A stretch of DNA of 64,000 nucleotides, from positions 62,001 to 126,000 of the forward strand of contig NZ_AUDJ01000014.1 of the NCBI RefSeq assembly GCF_000425405.1, given 5' to 3'. The notes below the pieces were generated by a model. That model saw only the letters and a program-made list of their open reading frames with translations. It was not told where the DNA came from and made no database searches. Source of the stretch: Ferrimonas kyonanensis DSM 18153 (GTDB taxonomy: Bacteria; Pseudomonadota; Gammaproteobacteria; Enterobacterales; Shewanellaceae). Shown here piece after piece: positions 27,264 to 36,991 of the stretch. Position numbers and translations under genes: made by a program. How positions within the stretch are numbered: the stretch's first letter is position 1; each line of letters opens with the position of its first letter.

Positions 27264-29174
27264 ATGTTTAATCTGCACAACCTGACCATTCAAAAACGGC
27301 TGATGATGATCGTGATCGTGGCGGTCCTGGCCTCGACGGTGGTGATCGGCGCCATCAGCCAGTTCGAAGCTCGCAAGCTGCTGGTAACCCGGATGCAGCA
27401 GTCTGAACTGCCGAGCCTGTCACTGCGCATTCGCAATGCCATCGACCGCGAGATCAGCGTGATGAACGCCATCTCCTACAGCATTGCCAGCAACGAGTTC
27501 GCCCTGCAGGCCTTAGAGCAAGGGGCCGATGCCCTCGACGAACAGCAACTGGTGGCCTATCTGGGCCGCATTGCCCAGAAATACGATCTCAGCAATGCCA
27601 GTTTTGGCGACCGCCAGACCGCAGATTACTGGAATCAGCAGGGGTTCCTGCGTCGTCTGCAGCGCGATCAGCTGGATGGTTGGTTTTACGCGTTTCGTGA
27701 CAGCGGCAAGGCCAGCCAGGCTAGCCTGTACACCTACCCGGAAGGCAACACCGATCTGTTTGTTAACTATCAGCAGTTGAATGGACGCGGCTTCGCCGGT
27801 ATCTCCCGCTCCTTCGATGACATGCTGACCTATCTGAATCAGTTTCGAATTGAGAAAACCGGGTTCGTCTACCTGGTGGACGCCCAGGGTGAGGTGATGG
27901 TGCATCCGCAGAAAACCGGCAGCAACTCCCTGAGTCTGGCAGGCCTGCACGGTAACGTTGACTGGCAGCAGTTGCTCAACCGACAGGAGTTTGGCTTTGT
28001 CGAAGACGATGAGCGCATCATCGCCTCCAGTTACGTCGACAGCCTGGGGTGGTACCTGATCTCCGAGGTGCCTAAGGCAGAGTTGTATGCCGAACTGAAT
28101 GCGTCGCGCAATACCATTGCCTTGTGGGCCCTGTTGGTTCTGGTGGCGTGTTCTGCCCTAGGCGTGGTGCTGTCCCGCTCTCTGTCCCGTCCCATCAACC
28201 AATTGGCCGATGTGTTCCATGACATGGGAGAGGGGGAAGGGGACCTGCGCCATCGCCTCAGCGATCAGGGCCGTTCTGAGCTGGCCCGGGTCGGTGCCGG
28301 TTTTAACAGCTTTATTGGCAAGATTCAGTTGGCCATTGGCGAGGTGTCAGAAACCTCCAGCCTGCTGCGCACCGCCGCAGGAGAGGTCTCGGCCAGTGCC
28401 CAGACGACCAGAGAAGACAGTGAGACGCAGCGTGATGAAACCATCGTAGCCGCGTCCGCCATCGAAGAGATGGGGCTGACCATTGGCGAGATCGCCCGCA
28501 ATGCCGCCGAGGCCGCCGATGTAGCCGAACAGGCTAACCGGGAAGCCGGTGATGCCATGGTGGTGGTGGAGGAGTCCAGCACCACCATCAACACCATGGC
28601 GGCCGAGATGGAGCGCGCCAGCGAGGTGATCGAATCCCTTGCCCGCCACAGCAATGACATCGGCTCGGTGCTGGAGGTGATTCGTTCGGTGTCAGAACAG
28701 ACCAACCTGCTGGCCCTGAACGCGGCCATCGAAGCGGCTCGGGCTGGGGAGCAGGGACGTGGCTTTGCGGTGGTGGCCGATGAGGTTCGCAACCTGGCAC
28801 AGCGAACCAACGAGTCCACCGAAGAGATTCAGCAGATGATTGGCACCCTGCAGAGCGAAGCCGGCCGGGCGGTGGACGCGGTGGCCAGCGGTCGCCAACA
28901 GGCCGTCGATGGCACTCAGGCGGCGCAGCGCACCCGTGAATCTCTGACCCAGATTGCCGAGCAGATAAGGGCCATCGCCGACCTCAATGTTCAGGTGGCT
29001 ACCGCTACCGAGGAGCAGTCCAGCGTCGTGACTCAGATTACCGAACACGTCACCAACATCAACGATGGTACCGAGCGTAACACTCGCACCGCGGCCGAGA
29101 TGGCTAGTGCCAGTCAGGCCTTGTCGGACCAGGCCGGAGATTTGGAACTGCTGGTCGGTCGCTTTAAAATCTGA
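27264..29174 (+). CDS. methyl-accepting chemotaxis protein with periplasmic Cache-type sensor
   Basis: Inner membrane chemoreceptor of 636 residues. The first transmembrane helix is at about residues 12-33 ([19 protein letters not shown]). A periplasmic sensor of about 250 residues with Cache-like features follows ([29 protein letters not shown]). The second helix is near 285-305. HAMP ([16 protein letters not shown]) precedes the signalling domain, whose tip is [20 protein letters not shown]. There is no C-terminal CheR/CheB pentapeptide. The ligand is unknown. It lies next to four nutrient receptors, but it has its own terminator and no clear operon link. Confidence 0.93.
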   Translation: MFNLHNLTIQKRLMMIVIVAVLASTVVIGAISQFEARKLLVTRMQQSELPSLSLRIRNAIDREISVMNAISYSIASNEFALQALEQGADALDEQQLVAYLGRIAQKYDLSNASFGDRQTADYWNQQGFLRRLQRDQLDGWFYAFRDSGKASQASLYTYPEGNTDLFVNYQQLNGRGFAGISRSFDDMLTYLNQFRIEKTGFVYLVDAQGEVMVHPQKTGSNSLSLAGLHGNVDWQQLLNRQEFGFVEDDERIIASSYVDSLGWYLISEVPKAELYAELNASRNTIALWALLVLVACSALGVVLSRSLSRPINQLADVFHDMGEGEGDLRHRLSDQGRSELARVGAGFNSFIGKIQLAIGEVSETSSLLRTAAGEVSASAQTTREDSETQRDETIVAASAIEEMGLTIGEIARNAAEAADVAEQANREAGDAMVVVEESSTTINTMAAEMERASEVIESLARHSNDIGSVLEVIRSVSEQTNLLALNAAIEAARAGEQGRGFAVVADEVRNLAQRTNESTEEIQQMIGTLQSEAGRAVDAVASGRQQAVDGTQAAQRTRESLTQIAEQIRAIADLNVQVATATEEQSSVVTQITEHVTNINDGTERNTRTAAEMASASQALSDQAGDLELLVGRFKI

Positions 29175-29214
29175 CCATAACGGTTATCGATTGACTGCCT
29201 ATTCAGTCTGAATC

Positions 29215-29244
29215 GCAAAAAGCCCACTTTGGTGGGCTTTTTGC
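29215..29244 (+). terminator. terminator after chemoreceptor
   Basis: Perfect 13-bp stem GCAAAAAGCCCAC / GTGGGCTTTTTGC with a 4-base loop. Confidence 0.93.
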
Positions 29245-29413
29245 TGCATTTCTGCTCAGTTCATCCGTTATTTACCTTTCTGTCACAGTTCGTTACCAAA
29301 GAGTGTTAACTGCTTCACAAGCGGCTGCTGAGAATCCGCCGGGGGATTGTTACCCTTAATGAGGCGCGTTTTGCGTAGCACCAACAACAAGCAATCAACT
29401 TAGGCCCATAACA

Positions 29414-30487
29414 ATGAAAAAAACAATCGTTGCCGGAGTACTGCTGAGCCTGGCGTTAGGCTCAGCGGTGTATTACAAGGAAAGCGGCAAGGCGGATCCC
29501 GGCCAGCGAGGCCAACGTCCCATGCCCTCGGTGGTGGTGACTGACGTAGTAAGGGAGCCGATGCGGCGGGAAGTGGAAGCCCTGGGAACGGTCAAGGCCC
29601 GGGAGTCGGTGGTGTTGTCGGTGAAAGTCACCGAGACCGTAGAGGCGGTGCACTTCGAAGACGGCCAGATCGTCGAGGCCGATACCCTGCTGGTGACCCT
29701 CAGAGACGGAGAGCAGCAAGCCAAGTTGCGCGCCGCCAAGGCCAACCTGCAGGAGCAGAACCGCGAATACAACCGCATTAAAGGCCTGGTCAAGGCCAAA
29801 ACCATCGCCAGTTCCGAGCTGGATAAGCGGGCCACCTCCATCGATGTGGCCCGGGCGACGCTGGCACAGTATCAGGCGGAGCTGGATGCCCGCTATCTGC
29901 GCAGCCCTTTCAAGGGGGTACTGGGGTTTAGAGAGGTCAGCCCCGGCGCCCTGGTGACTCCGGGAACCGAGGTCACCACCCTGGATGACATCGACGTGGT
30001 GAAACTGGACTTTCCGGTACCGGAAAGGTTCCTGTCGCGGCTGAAAAAAGGCCGCGAGGTAGAAGCCACCGCCGCCGCCTTCCCCGGGCGGGTGTTTACA
30101 GGTACCGTCGCCAGTATCGACAGCCGCATCGATCCGGTGACCCGAGCGCTGGTGGTTCGGGCCAACATCGATAACCGCGACCTGGCACTGCGCCCCGGAA
30201 TGTTGATGACCCTAAAGTTAATTACCGAGCAGCGGGACACGCTGGTGGTGCCGGAAGAAGCGATCATTCCCCTGCAGCAGCGTCACTACCTGTTTGTGGT
30301 CAATGCCGACAATAAAATTGAACAGCGTGAAGTCGAGGTGGGCCTGAGGGTTCGCGGCAAGGTGGAAATCCTCTCCGGCGTGGACGGCGGCGAGCAGGTG
30401 GTCACTCGGGGCATTATGAAGGTGCGTCCCGGTCAGGAGGTCAAGACCCGGACCAGTGAACGCTTCAGCGTCCAGGGAGTGGGCTGA
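29414..30487 (+). CDS. RND efflux periplasmic adaptor subunit (membrane fusion protein)
   Basis: 357 residues, anchored by an N-terminal hydrophobic segment (IVAGVLLSLALGSAVYY). It shows the adaptor order: barrel-sandwich half (VKVTETVEAVHFEDGQIVEADTLL), helical hairpin (residues about 95-150), second half (LRSPFKGVLGFREVSPGALV), beta-barrel and membrane-proximal domain (DTLVVPEEAIIPLQQR). It links an RND pump to an outer membrane channel. It overlaps the next gene by one base (stop/start TGATG), so the two form an operon. No outer membrane factor is encoded here; a TolC elsewhere is likely used. Confidence 0.93.
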   Translation: MKKTIVAGVLLSLALGSAVYYKESGKADPGQRGQRPMPSVVVTDVVREPMRREVEALGTVKARESVVLSVKVTETVEAVHFEDGQIVEADTLLVTLRDGEQQAKLRAAKANLQEQNREYNRIKGLVKAKTIASSELDKRATSIDVARATLAQYQAELDARYLRSPFKGVLGFREVSPGALVTPGTEVTTLDDIDVVKLDFPVPERFLSRLKKGREVEATAAAFPGRVFTGTVASIDSRIDPVTRALVVRANIDNRDLALRPGMLMTLKLITEQRDTLVVPEEAIIPLQQRHYLFVVNADNKIEQREVEVGLRVRGKVEILSGVDGGEQVVTRGIMKVRPGQEVKTRTSERFSVQGVG

Positions 30488-33400
30488 TGGTATTAACGGA
30501 TCTGTCGGTCAAGCGGCCGGTATTTGCTTCGGTGATCAGCCTGCTGCTGATCGCCTTCGGCCTGGTCTCCTTTGATAAGCTGCCACTGCGGGAGTACCCC
30601 AACATCGACCCGCCGGTGGTGGACATCTCCACTAACTACCGCGGCGCTTCGGCGGCGGTGGTGGAAACCCGGATTACCCAGATCATCGAAGACCGCATCG
30701 CCGGTATCGAAGGGATCAAGAACATCACCTCATCCAGCCGTGACGGTCGTTCGTCGGTGACGCTGGAGTTCAACATCGAGCGGGACATCGATGCGGCGGC
30801 TAACGACGTTCGGGATCGGGTCTCTGGACTGCTCAACAACCTGCCGGATGAGGCGGATCCCCCGGAGGTGCAAAAGGCTTCTGGCAGCTCGGAAGTGATC
30901 ATGTGGCTCAACCTGCAGTCAGAGCGCATGGACACCCTGCAATTGACCGATTATGCCCGCCGTTACCTGGTGGACCGGTTGAGTGTCATCGACGGTGTGG
31001 CCAACATTCGCGTTGGCGGCGGCAAGGTGTACGCCATTCGAATCTGGGTGGACCGCCAGGCGCTGGCCGCCCGAAGTTTAACGGTGGCGGACATCGAGAC
31101 CGCGCTCAGGGCGGACAACGTCGAACTGCCCGCCGGTAGCATCGAGTCTGAGAATCGCCACTTTTCGGTGCGGGTTCAGCGCAGCTTTATTGCCCCGGAA
31201 GACTTTGCCAAGCTGGTGGTTGGCCGCGGTGACGATGGGTATCTTATCCGCCTGGCGGACGTGGCTCACGTGGAGCTGGCGTCGGAGGAGGAGCGGATTG
31301 CGTTTCGGGGCAATACCGAGTCGATGATCGGCTTGGGGGTCAGTCGCCAGTCCACCGCCAACACCCTGGAGGTGGCCCGGGCGGTGCACAAGCTGGTGGC
31401 GGAGCTGAACCAGACGCTGCCGGATGGAATGGCCATTAAGCGCTCCTATGACGCGTCGGTGTTTGTGCAGGCCTCCATTGACGAGGTGTACACCACCCTG
31501 GGCATCGCCATGCTGCTGGTGATTGTGGTGATCTATCTGTTTCTGGGTAGTGTGCGAGCGATGTTGATTCCGGCGGTCACGGTGCCGGTATCGCTACTGG
31601 CCACCTTTGTGGTGCTGTATGCGCTGGACTTTTCCATCAACCTGTTGACGCTGTTGGCGCTGATTCTGGCCATCGGCATGGTGGTGGATGACGCCATCGT
31701 GATGTTGGAAAACATTCACCGCCGGGTCGAGGAGGGGGAGTCGCCCCTGAAGGCGGCCTTTCTCGGAGGCCGTCAGGTGGCGTTTGCGGTCGTGGCCACC
31801 ACTTTGGTGCTGATCTCGGTATTTATGCCCATTGGTTTCCTCGAGGGGGATCTTGGCAAGCTGTTTCGAGAGTTCTCCATCGCCATGAGCGCGGCGGTGG
31901 CATTTTCCTCACTGGTGGCGTTGACCCTGAGTCCGATGATGTGTTCCAAACTGCTGCAGCCGGCGGATCAGGAGCCCTGGTTGGTGAAAAAGGTCGACCA
32001 GGCGGTGGAAGCGGCCAAGGCGCGCTATCGGCGTTCGCTGGAGCAATGGCTCAAAAACCCGCTGTTGGTGGTGACCATAGTGATCGTGGCCATGGCGGGC
32101 AGCGGCTTTCTGTTTTCCAAGGTGCCGTCGGAGTTCGCGCCGAAGGAGGATCGGGGCTCGATGTTTGTGTTTATCAACGGCCCCCAAGGCGCCAGCTACA
32201 CCTTCATGAAAGACTATATGGACGAGATTGAGCACCGGTTGATGCCACTGGTGGAAGCTGGTGAAATCAAACGGTTGCTGATTCGCGCCCCCCGTGGCTG
32301 GGGCAGCATCGCCGATTTCTCCGGTGGCATGGCCATCATCAATCTGGAGGACTGGGGCAGCCGTCGCAGTGCCTTTGAGATCATGGCCGATATTCGCAGT
32401 CGCCTGGCAGACCTCAGTGGAGTGCGGGCGTTCCCGATCATGCGCCAGGCCTTTGGACGGGGCGTGGGCAAGCCGGTGCAGTTTGTGATCGGCGGCGGCA
32501 GTTATGAACAGCTGGCCCAATGGCGGGACTTGATCCTGGCCGAGGCCAAGAACAACCCCAACCTCATCGGCCTGGATCACGATTACAAGGAAACCAAGCC
32601 GCAGTTGCGGGTGGTGATTGATCGGGATCGGGCCGGCGATCTCGGCGTGTCGGTGAACACCATCGGCCGGACGCTGGAGTCGATGCTGGGGTCGCGGGTG
32701 GTGACCACCTTTGAGCAACAGGGCAAGGAGTACGACGTTATCATCGAAGGGCAGCGGGACAACCAGAACACCGCGGCCGACATGAGCAATCTGTACGTGC
32801 GTTCCGGTTCAACCGGTGAATTGATCCCGCTGGCCAACCTGGTGAGGGTAGAGGAGTACGCCGATGCGCCTAGGCTGAATCGCTATAACCGCATGCGCGC
32901 CATCACCATCGAGTCCAACCTGGCCGATGGTTACACCCAGGGGGAGGCGCTGGCCTACCTCAATGGCCTGGTGAACGAATTGCTGCCCATCGATGCGGTG
33001 GTCAGCTACAAGGGTGCCTCGCAGGACTACGAGGAGTCGGGCGACGCCGTGGTGTTCGTCTTTGCCCTGGCGCTGGTGGTGGTGTTCCTGGTGCTGGCGG
33101 CTCAGTTTGAAAGCTACATCCATCCGCTGGTGATCATGTTGACGGTGCCACTGGCGACCTTTGGCGCCTTGCTGGGACTCTATTTTACCGACCAAAGCCT
33201 CAACATCTACTCCGAGATTGGCATCATCATGCTGGTGGGACTGGCGGCGAAAAACGGCATCCTGATTGTCGAGTTTGCCAACCAGTTGCGGGACAAAGGG
33301 GTGAAGTTTGAGCAGGCGATCATCGACGCCTCGGTGCAGCGACTGCGGCCGATTCTGATGACCGGCATTACCACTGCGGCAGGCGCCATTCCGTTGGTGA

Positions 33401-33615
33401 TGGCGTCCGGAGCCGGCTCAGAAACCCGCTTTGTGATTGGGGTGGTGGTGTTGACCGGCATTCTGGTGGCCACCTTTTTCACCCTGTTGGTGATTCCGGT
33501 GGTGTACAACCTGCTGGCGCGCTATACCCAGTCGCCGGAGTTTGTGGCCAGGCAACTGGACAGCGAGTTGGCGGACGACGATGTGTATCTGCTGAAGCGG
33601 CGTGGTAATCGTTAG
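30487..33615 (+). CDS. RND efflux permease (HAE1/AcrB type)
   Basis: 1042-residue proton-driven multidrug exporter with 12 predicted transmembrane helices. The proton-relay double aspartate is present in LAIGMVVDDAIVMLEN (helix 4, about residue 400). MVGLAAKNGILIVEFANQ in helix 10 carries the lysine of the relay. Large periplasmic loops lie in both halves. It resembles VexD/MexK-type pumps that pair with an adaptor but lack a linked channel gene. Substrates cannot be read from sequence. Confidence 0.95.
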   Translation: MVLTDLSVKRPVFASVISLLLIAFGLVSFDKLPLREYPNIDPPVVDISTNYRGASAAVVETRITQIIEDRIAGIEGIKNITSSSRDGRSSVTLEFNIERDIDAAANDVRDRVSGLLNNLPDEADPPEVQKASGSSEVIMWLNLQSERMDTLQLTDYARRYLVDRLSVIDGVANIRVGGGKVYAIRIWVDRQALAARSLTVADIETALRADNVELPAGSIESENRHFSVRVQRSFIAPEDFAKLVVGRGDDGYLIRLADVAHVELASEEERIAFRGNTESMIGLGVSRQSTANTLEVARAVHKLVAELNQTLPDGMAIKRSYDASVFVQASIDEVYTTLGIAMLLVIVVIYLFLGSVRAMLIPAVTVPVSLLATFVVLYALDFSINLLTLLALILAIGMVVDDAIVMLENIHRRVEEGESPLKAAFLGGRQVAFAVVATTLVLISVFMPIGFLEGDLGKLFREFSIAMSAAVAFSSLVALTLSPMMCSKLLQPADQEPWLVKKVDQAVEAAKARYRRSLEQWLKNPLLVVTIVIVAMAGSGFLFSKVPSEFAPKEDRGSMFVFINGPQGASYTFMKDYMDEIEHRLMPLVEAGEIKRLLIRAPRGWGSIADFSGGMAIINLEDWGSRRSAFEIMADIRSRLADLSGVRAFPIMRQAFGRGVGKPVQFVIGGGSYEQLAQWRDLILAEAKNNPNLIGLDHDYKETKPQLRVVIDRDRAGDLGVSVNTIGRTLESMLGSRVVTTFEQQGKEYDVIIEGQRDNQNTAADMSNLYVRSGSTGELIPLANLVRVEEYADAPRLNRYNRMRAITIESNLADGYTQGEALAYLNGLVNELLPIDAVVSYKGASQDYEESGDAVVFVFALALVVVFLVLAAQFESYIHPLVIMLTVPLATFGALLGLYFTDQSLNIYSEIGIIMLVGLAAKNGILIVEFANQLRDKGVKFEQAIIDASVQRLRPILMTGITTAAGAIPLVMASGAGSETRFVIGVVVLTGILVATFFTLLVIPVVYNLLARYTQSPEFVARQLDSELADDDVYLLKRRGNR

Positions 33616-33633
33616 CGCGGCCCAGGAAGAGTG

Positions 33634-33663
33634 AAAAAACGCCACCGTTTCGGTGGCGTTTTT
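33634..33663 (+). terminator. terminator of two-gene RND operon
   Basis: AAAAACGCCACCG-TTT-CGGTGGCGTTTTT, a 13-bp perfect stem, 20 bp after the permease stop. Confidence 0.93.
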
Positions 33664-33798
33664 GTGACTGCTCCCCCCGTTGTTGGTTCGGCCTGCGTAT
33701 CCCTTTGTTTGGCGATTAGCGCCGTACTTATTCCTTCTTGGTCTAGCCTTACTAGACGGCGCCCGTTGGGGCATCGGTATAGCCGCGGAGGAGTAGCG

Positions 33799-35346
33799 AT
33801 GAGACAGTGGTTGATGGCTTTGGCGCTGATGGCAGTGCCAGCGGTGATGGCAACACCGGTGCCTCTGATTGGCGATACCCTGAGTGATGAGGCGTTCCGG
33901 CAGCGGCTGAATGACCATCGCCAATCGGTGCCCATGCCAACCCCCTCGGTGGCGGCGGCCAACCATCGCCAGGTGGATCTGTTGGTATTTGTCCCTTCCT
34001 GGGCGCAGCCTCGTCTTAGCTACGAACAGATGCTGGTGATTGCTCAACAGGGAGTGGCGGCCACCAATCAGGCGTTTATCACCTCCGGCGCTCAACTGCA
34101 GCTGAGGCTGCGGGCATTGCTGCCGGCGTCGGCGGTGCCGATGTCGACTCAGGCGGCCAGCCTGTTGAATCTGTTTGCCGACGACCTTCAGGTCCAGGCG
34201 GCACTGAATCGTTACTACGGTGCGGATCTGGCCATGCTGTTGGTGCCGGCCATGGACGATGCCGCCGGCATTGCATTTTTGCCGGGGCAAGCATCGGTGG
34301 TGTCCTACCAGGGCTTTGCCGATTCCATTCGCAATGCGGTGTTCGCCCATGAACTGGGGCATAACTTTGGCGCCGGTCACGAGGGGGAGGCCAATGGCTT
34401 GTTTCCTTACAGCCATGCCATTGATTGTGGCTTTGGCCGTACCTTGATGTGGTCGTTTGTCAGCAATGCCACCTTGGCCAGTTTCTCCTCTCCGGGGTTG
34501 TCTGCGCCTCTGGGCTGCGGCGATGCGGTGACCGCAGACAATGGCCGCACCCTGAGTGAGTCTGCCGACTTTATCGCCGATCAGGCGCAGCCGCTGACGG
34601 AGCGGGGCACCCTGGCGTTTGTGGCCGCCAGGCTGCAAGCCGATGAGGGCAGTGCGGTTTCAGTACCGGTACGGCGAACCGACGTCAGCCAGGTTGCCGC
34701 TGCGGCGGTGCGGGTCAGCGGCAACGGCTATCAGGGGCCGGCGTTGTTGGCACTGACCTTTGAGGCCGGTGTGGAAGAGGCCATGGTTGAACTGGTTACC
34801 TCGGTGGATGGCATCAACGCCGACAGAGAGTTGCTGTTGGAATTGTTGTGGCCGTCGGGCAGTGGCGTCGGTGCCCAGAGTACGACGGTGGTCGCTCTGG
34901 CGGACGCGGATGCCAATGGTGGCCCGGGAAGCATCGTGTTTTCCCAAAGCCTCTATCAGGTCTCTGCGGGTGAGCTTGTTCAGGTTGGCTTGTCCCGGAT
35001 TGGCGGCAGCCAGGGATTGTTGACCGTGCGGCTGCAGACCATCGCGTTGACCGCCGTGGCGGGGCAGGACTATGCGCCTCTGGATACCACGGTGACGTTC
35101 GCCGAGGGTGAGGTGTCAAAGAGCGTCGATGTGACGACGTTCAGCGGTGATCAGGACAGCGCCTTGCTGCTCAGGCTGACGTCGGCCGGGGGCCAGCAAT
35201 CGGAGGTGCGGCTCGAACTGACGGCCACTTCCGCACCGGATTCTGGTGGCGGCGGTGGCGGTTCGTTAGGGTGGTGGGGGCTGTGGGTCGGCCTTACCCT
35301 TGTTTGTCGTCGCCGGATTCAGAGTCTGGCTTCGAATCGGGTTTAG
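33799..35346 (+). CDS. secreted reprolysin-like metallopeptidase with Calx-beta region and GlyGly-CTERM tail
   Basis: 515 residues from the ATG at 33799, preceded by GGAGGAG; a frame opening at 33631 runs through the upstream terminator and is unlikely. The signal peptide is MRQWLMALALMAVPAVMA. A zinc site HELGHNFGAGH (HExxHxxGxxH, about residues 184-194) marks a metzincin of the M12 reprolysin-like type. Calx-beta-like sequence follows (AVAGQDYAPLDTTVTFAEGEVSKSV in two parts). The C-terminus is a glycine run, SLGWWGLWVGLTLVCRRR and a basic tail. This is the GlyGly-CTERM layout cut by rhombosortase and exported by the type II system. Its 3' end overlaps a small minus-strand gene by 53 bp. Confidence 0.85.
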   Translation: MRQWLMALALMAVPAVMATPVPLIGDTLSDEAFRQRLNDHRQSVPMPTPSVAAANHRQVDLLVFVPSWAQPRLSYEQMLVIAQQGVAATNQAFITSGAQLQLRLRALLPASAVPMSTQAASLLNLFADDLQVQAALNRYYGADLAMLLVPAMDDAAGIAFLPGQASVVSYQGFADSIRNAVFAHELGHNFGAGHEGEANGLFPYSHAIDCGFGRTLMWSFVSNATLASFSSPGLSAPLGCGDAVTADNGRTLSESADFIADQAQPLTERGTLAFVAARLQADEGSAVSVPVRRTDVSQVAAAAVRVSGNGYQGPALLALTFEAGVEEAMVELVTSVDGINADRELLLELLWPSGSGVGAQSTTVVALADADANGGPGSIVFSQSLYQVSAGELVQVGLSRIGGSQGLLTVRLQTIALTAVAGQDYAPLDTTVTFAEGEVSKSVDVTTFSGDQDSALLLRLTSAGGQQSEVRLELTATSAPDSGGGGGGSLGWWGLWVGLTLVCRRRIQSLASNRV

Positions 35347-35467
35347 GCAGGTTGGGTTTACCAAACTGCGGCATCTTAAAGTTAGCCGTGTGCTTGATGA
35401 CCATGATGTTGCTGACAATGATGCCGAGGATCAGGGCGATCAGAAGCCATGCTTGCCAATTTTCCAT
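35294..35467 (-). CDS. DUF2897 small membrane protein (57 aa)
   Basis: A 57-residue frame on the minus strand. It starts MENWQAWLLIALILGIIVSN, one transmembrane helix, followed by IMVIKHTANFKMPQFGKPN and a charged tail ending DSESGDDKQG. This closely matches the DUF2897 family of small gammaproteobacterial proteins as I remember it, especially the KHTAN-KMP stretch. Function unknown. Its 3' end overlaps the GlyGly-CTERM peptidase gene tail-to-tail by 53 bp. The Shine-Dalgarno is weak. It lies just downstream, on the same strand, of the tripartite efflux operon, separated from it by a strong hairpin. Confidence 0.8.
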   Translation of the reverse strand: MENWQAWLLIALILGIIVSNIMVIKHTANFKMPQFGKPNLPKPDSKPDSESGDDKQG

Positions 35468-35510
35468 GAGGACTCTGTCTGTGGGAACCTTGGTTCAAGT
35501 GTACCACAGT

Positions 35511-35536
35511 GGTGCCCGCCGGGAAGGGCGGGCACC
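35511..35536 (-). terminator. strong hairpin downstream of tripartite RND operon
   Basis: GGTGCCCGCC and GGCGGGCACC form a perfect 10-bp stem with a 6-base loop, 10 bp after the outer membrane factor stop. There is no T run, so it may act as an mRNA-stabilising end or a weak terminator; DUF2897 begins 44 bp further on. Confidence 0.6.
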
Positions 35537-35545
35537 CAGTTGCCA

Positions 35546-36991
35546 TTAGCCTGGCTGAGGCCAGCGTCCCCCAAGAGATTTGTACAGTGCCACCACCAGC
35601 TGGGCATGTTGAGTCTGTGCCTGCAACAGTTCAAGGTCCGCCTGATGACCGGCGCTTCTTGCCTTGAGGCGGTCGATGCCGCTGGCCAGGCCGCTGCTGG
35701 CCAGGGCGTCGGTGCGCGTGACCGCTTCTCTGGTCTGAGCCCTGGCCTGAGACAGCGACTGCAGGTGGGCCTGGCTGTTGCCGTAAGCGTTCAGCAGGGT
35801 TTCCACTTCACCAAAGGCGGCCAGCAGTGTGCGTTGGTACTCCAAGGCGGCGATGTCGACCTGTGACTGCGCCACGGCTTGCAGTGCATCCCTCAGGCCA
35901 CCGTCAAACAGGCTCCAGTTCACGCCAGCCCCGAAGCTCCAGGCACTGGCGCCGCTGGCAAACAAGTCACCAAAGTCGCTGGCCGCCACACCCGGGGCGC
36001 CGGTCAGGTAGAAGCTGGGGTATTGGTTGGCAATGGCGACCCCTAACTCGGCATTGGCGACCTTCATCTGCCGTTCGGCAAACCGAATGTCCGGTCGGCG
36101 TTGCAACAACTCCGACGGCAGCCCCACCGGAATCACACCGCTAACCTGGGGCAGAGGCTGCGGCGAGGCCAGACTCGTTAGCAGAGCCGATGACGGCTGG
36201 CCGGTTAAGATGGCCAGCCGACGACTGTGGGCATCGATGACACTGTCAAACTGGGGCAGTACCGCTTGCAGTTGCGCCTGCTGGGCGCGGACTTGTGCCG
36301 GTTCGATCCCCGAAGCCAGACCGCTGTCATAGAGGCTCTCCACCCGCTGTAACAGGGCCTGCAGATCCTGTTGCTGGCTGAGGACAATCCGTTGTTGTTG
36401 TTGGGCACTGCGCAGTTGCAGGTAGTTATTGACCACGGCACTGACCACCAGCATGCGTGTGCCATCGGCAACGATGGCAACTTGATCGGCCCTGGCCTGA
36501 GTGGCTTCCACCAGGCGGGCGGTTTTACCAAACAGATCCGGCTCCCAGGCGGCACTCAAGCCTAGGTAAGACGCCTGAAAGTGTCGGCTGGCCAGAGGCA
36601 TGCCTAGGGGCTGGCCCCCCACTGAGGGGTGACGAAGTGGCCCGCCGATTGGCCCCTGTTCGCTAAGCATGCCGGCGCTGAAGCCGCCGCCGATGCCCAC
36701 CTGAGGCAGGGAGGTGGCGGACACGGCCTGACGGTAGCTGTCCGCCAACTTGACCCGCTCCTGGGCAGCCAGTACGTGCAGGTTCTGGGACAGTGCCTGT
36801 TGCACCAGTTGGTTGAGCATCGGATCGTTGAACTGTTGCCACCAGCTTAACTCGATGCTGGCCGATTGAGTCGAGGCCGACGTCTGCCAGCTGTCGGGTT
36901 GTCCACTGTGAGCGCCTGGGCCGTGATAATCCGGGCCGACGGCGCAGCCACTCAGAAGCAGCGCCAGAGTGAGGGGAATCAGCTTACGCAT
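35546..36991 (-). CDS. RND outer membrane factor, NodT/TolC-type lipoprotein
   Basis: 481 residues from the ATG at 36991, after AGGAG; an upstream ATG at 37033 would bury the lipobox. Signal peptide MRKLIPLTLALLLSGC with Cys16 as lipidation site, then AVGPDYHGPG, the classic NodT start. Two repeated helical halves follow, with conserved FDSVIDAHSRRLAILTGQ and ELLQRRPDIRFAERQM. It forms the outer membrane channel of the pump encoded just upstream, whose permease stop overlaps its start by 8 bp. Confidence 0.94.
   Translation of the reverse strand: MRKLIPLTLALLLSGCAVGPDYHGPGAHSGQPDSWQTSASTQSASIELSWWQQFNDPMLNQLVQQALSQNLHVLAAQERVKLADSYRQAVSATSLPQVGIGGGFSAGMLSEQGPIGGPLRHPSVGGQPLGMPLASRHFQASYLGLSAAWEPDLFGKTARLVEATQARADQVAIVADGTRMLVVSAVVNNYLQLRSAQQQQRIVLSQQQDLQALLQRVESLYDSGLASGIEPAQVRAQQAQLQAVLPQFDSVIDAHSRRLAILTGQPSSALLTSLASPQPLPQVSGVIPVGLPSELLQRRPDIRFAERQMKVANAELGVAIANQYPSFYLTGAPGVAASDFGDLFASGASAWSFGAGVNWSLFDGGLRDALQAVAQSQVDIAALEYQRTLLAAFGEVETLLNAYGNSQAHLQSLSQARAQTREAVTRTDALASSGLASGIDRLKARSAGHQADLELLQAQTQHAQLVVALYKSLGGRWPQPG

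Noticed and set aside
35300-35866. 188-codon plus-strand open frame
   Set aside because: It runs antisense to DUF2897 and the outer membrane factor, both of which have convincing family features.
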